This document shows, piece after piece, positions 63,663-64,000 of a DNA stretch of 64,000 nucleotides; position 1 is the first letter of the stretch, and every line of letters begins with the position of its first letter. The notes under the pieces are model-generated. The model made no database searches. It had not been told where the DNA came from and was given only the letters and a program-made list of their open reading frames with translations. The position numbers and the translations under genes are program-made. The stretch lies in NCBI GenBank assembly GCA_023053545.1, contig JAKZAN010000001.1, forward strand, positions 7,522,565-7,586,564, read 5' to 3'. The DNA is from Lepidurus packardi. Taxonomy: Eukaryota > Arthropoda > Branchiopoda > Notostraca > Triopsidae.

Positions 63663-64000
63663 ATGGCGGAAGTGGACGTCTCAATATTTGAAGACGGGCA
63701 AAAAACGGTCGATAGTCACCATACATTAAATCCGAGTCACGAAGCAGAGATCGCTGCCTCGATCAACAGTTTAACAGGGAGTTGCGGCAAGAACCTACAC
63801 TGCAAATATTGGAAACCCCTTCAGGAACCCAAGTAGGTTACCCATCAAGAAAAAATGCTTCATCTGTGTGTACACCTTATGCGCTCGTGTCTGATTTCCC
63901 CGGAAACCTTCTTTGTTACTATCAATATATCCTTACCGACCCGAAACCGTTTTAGACTAACGGCATTGTGTACAGATTCGGAGTCGGCCAAATACCCGAA
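63663..64000 (+). CDS. 5' end of an unrecognised gene running off the right edge
   Basis: ATG at 63663 in a good context (GTGAAAAATGG) opens MAEVDVSIFEDGQKTVDSHH and runs 56 codons to a donor (CCCAA|GTAGGT at 63832). A second exon after TGTGTACAG starts at 63976, stays in frame (KFGVGQIPE) and continues beyond the window. No signal peptide and no known motif in the visible part. Stop-free frame, splice sites and position opposite SLC2A13 support a real gene. Confidence 0.6.

Overview
The window is nuclear DNA of an invertebrate animal, most likely an arthropod outside the insects. It holds about twelve intron-rich protein genes with short GT-AG introns, an intron-containing tRNA gene and several decayed DNA transposons. 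Two tracts of degenerate CCTAA (complement TTAGG, the arthropod telomere-type repeat) support an arthropod. A complete reelin gene argues against a drosophilid-like insect, because Drosophila has no recognised reelin. A dynein axonemal light chain gene implies motile axonemes. No operons, CRISPR or bacterial features were seen.

Layout. 1-9.6 kb: the 3' part of an ELM2-SANT-zinc finger co-repressor gene (MIDEAS/TRERF1/ZNF541 type, +), then DNAL1 (-) convergent to it, then a PP2A B56 regulatory subunit gene (+) divergent from DNAL1. 9.6-12.4 kb: no gene seen; a tRNA-like element and a hairpin. 12.4-17.9 kb: a 5.5 kb hAT transposon with 8-bp target duplication and a broken transposase, itself split by a 1.75 kb P-like element with its own 8-bp duplication. 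17.9-25.5 kb: gene-poor; a minisatellite, a decayed secreted-protein frame, an exon with the second half of a PDGF/VEGF cystine-knot domain, and an unrecognised secreted protein. 25.7-43.7 kb: three minus-strand genes in tandem: legumain (11 exons), reelin (reeler domain plus eight reelin repeats, with tRNA-Leu(CAA) in one intron) and ORC5. 44-49.2 kb: a small zinc-ribbon-like gene with a frame break, a hAT relic carrying a poly(A) retro-insertion, a hairpin joined to a telomere-like array, a Kolobok-type TTAA transposon encoding a THAP protein, and an RNase H remnant. 49.7-62 kb: DNAJC25 (+), ALDH5A1 (-), a divergent bestrophin (+), a possible small gene, and an SLC2A13-type inositol/sugar transporter (-) with a duplicated, phase-matched exon. 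At the right edge a new plus-strand gene begins.

The genes are unrelated housekeeping, signalling and transport functions; no pathway links them. Several sit head-to-head (DNAL1/B56, ORC5/zinc-ribbon gene, ALDH5A1/bestrophin, SLC2A13/edge gene), so short shared promoter regions are likely. Exon boundaries were set by hand from splice consensus, reading phase and remembered family sequence; there is no transcript evidence. The most unusual items are the VEGF-like exon lacking both inter-chain cysteines, the alternative transporter exon, the altered bestrophin gate and SSADH cysteine pair, and the nested transposons.
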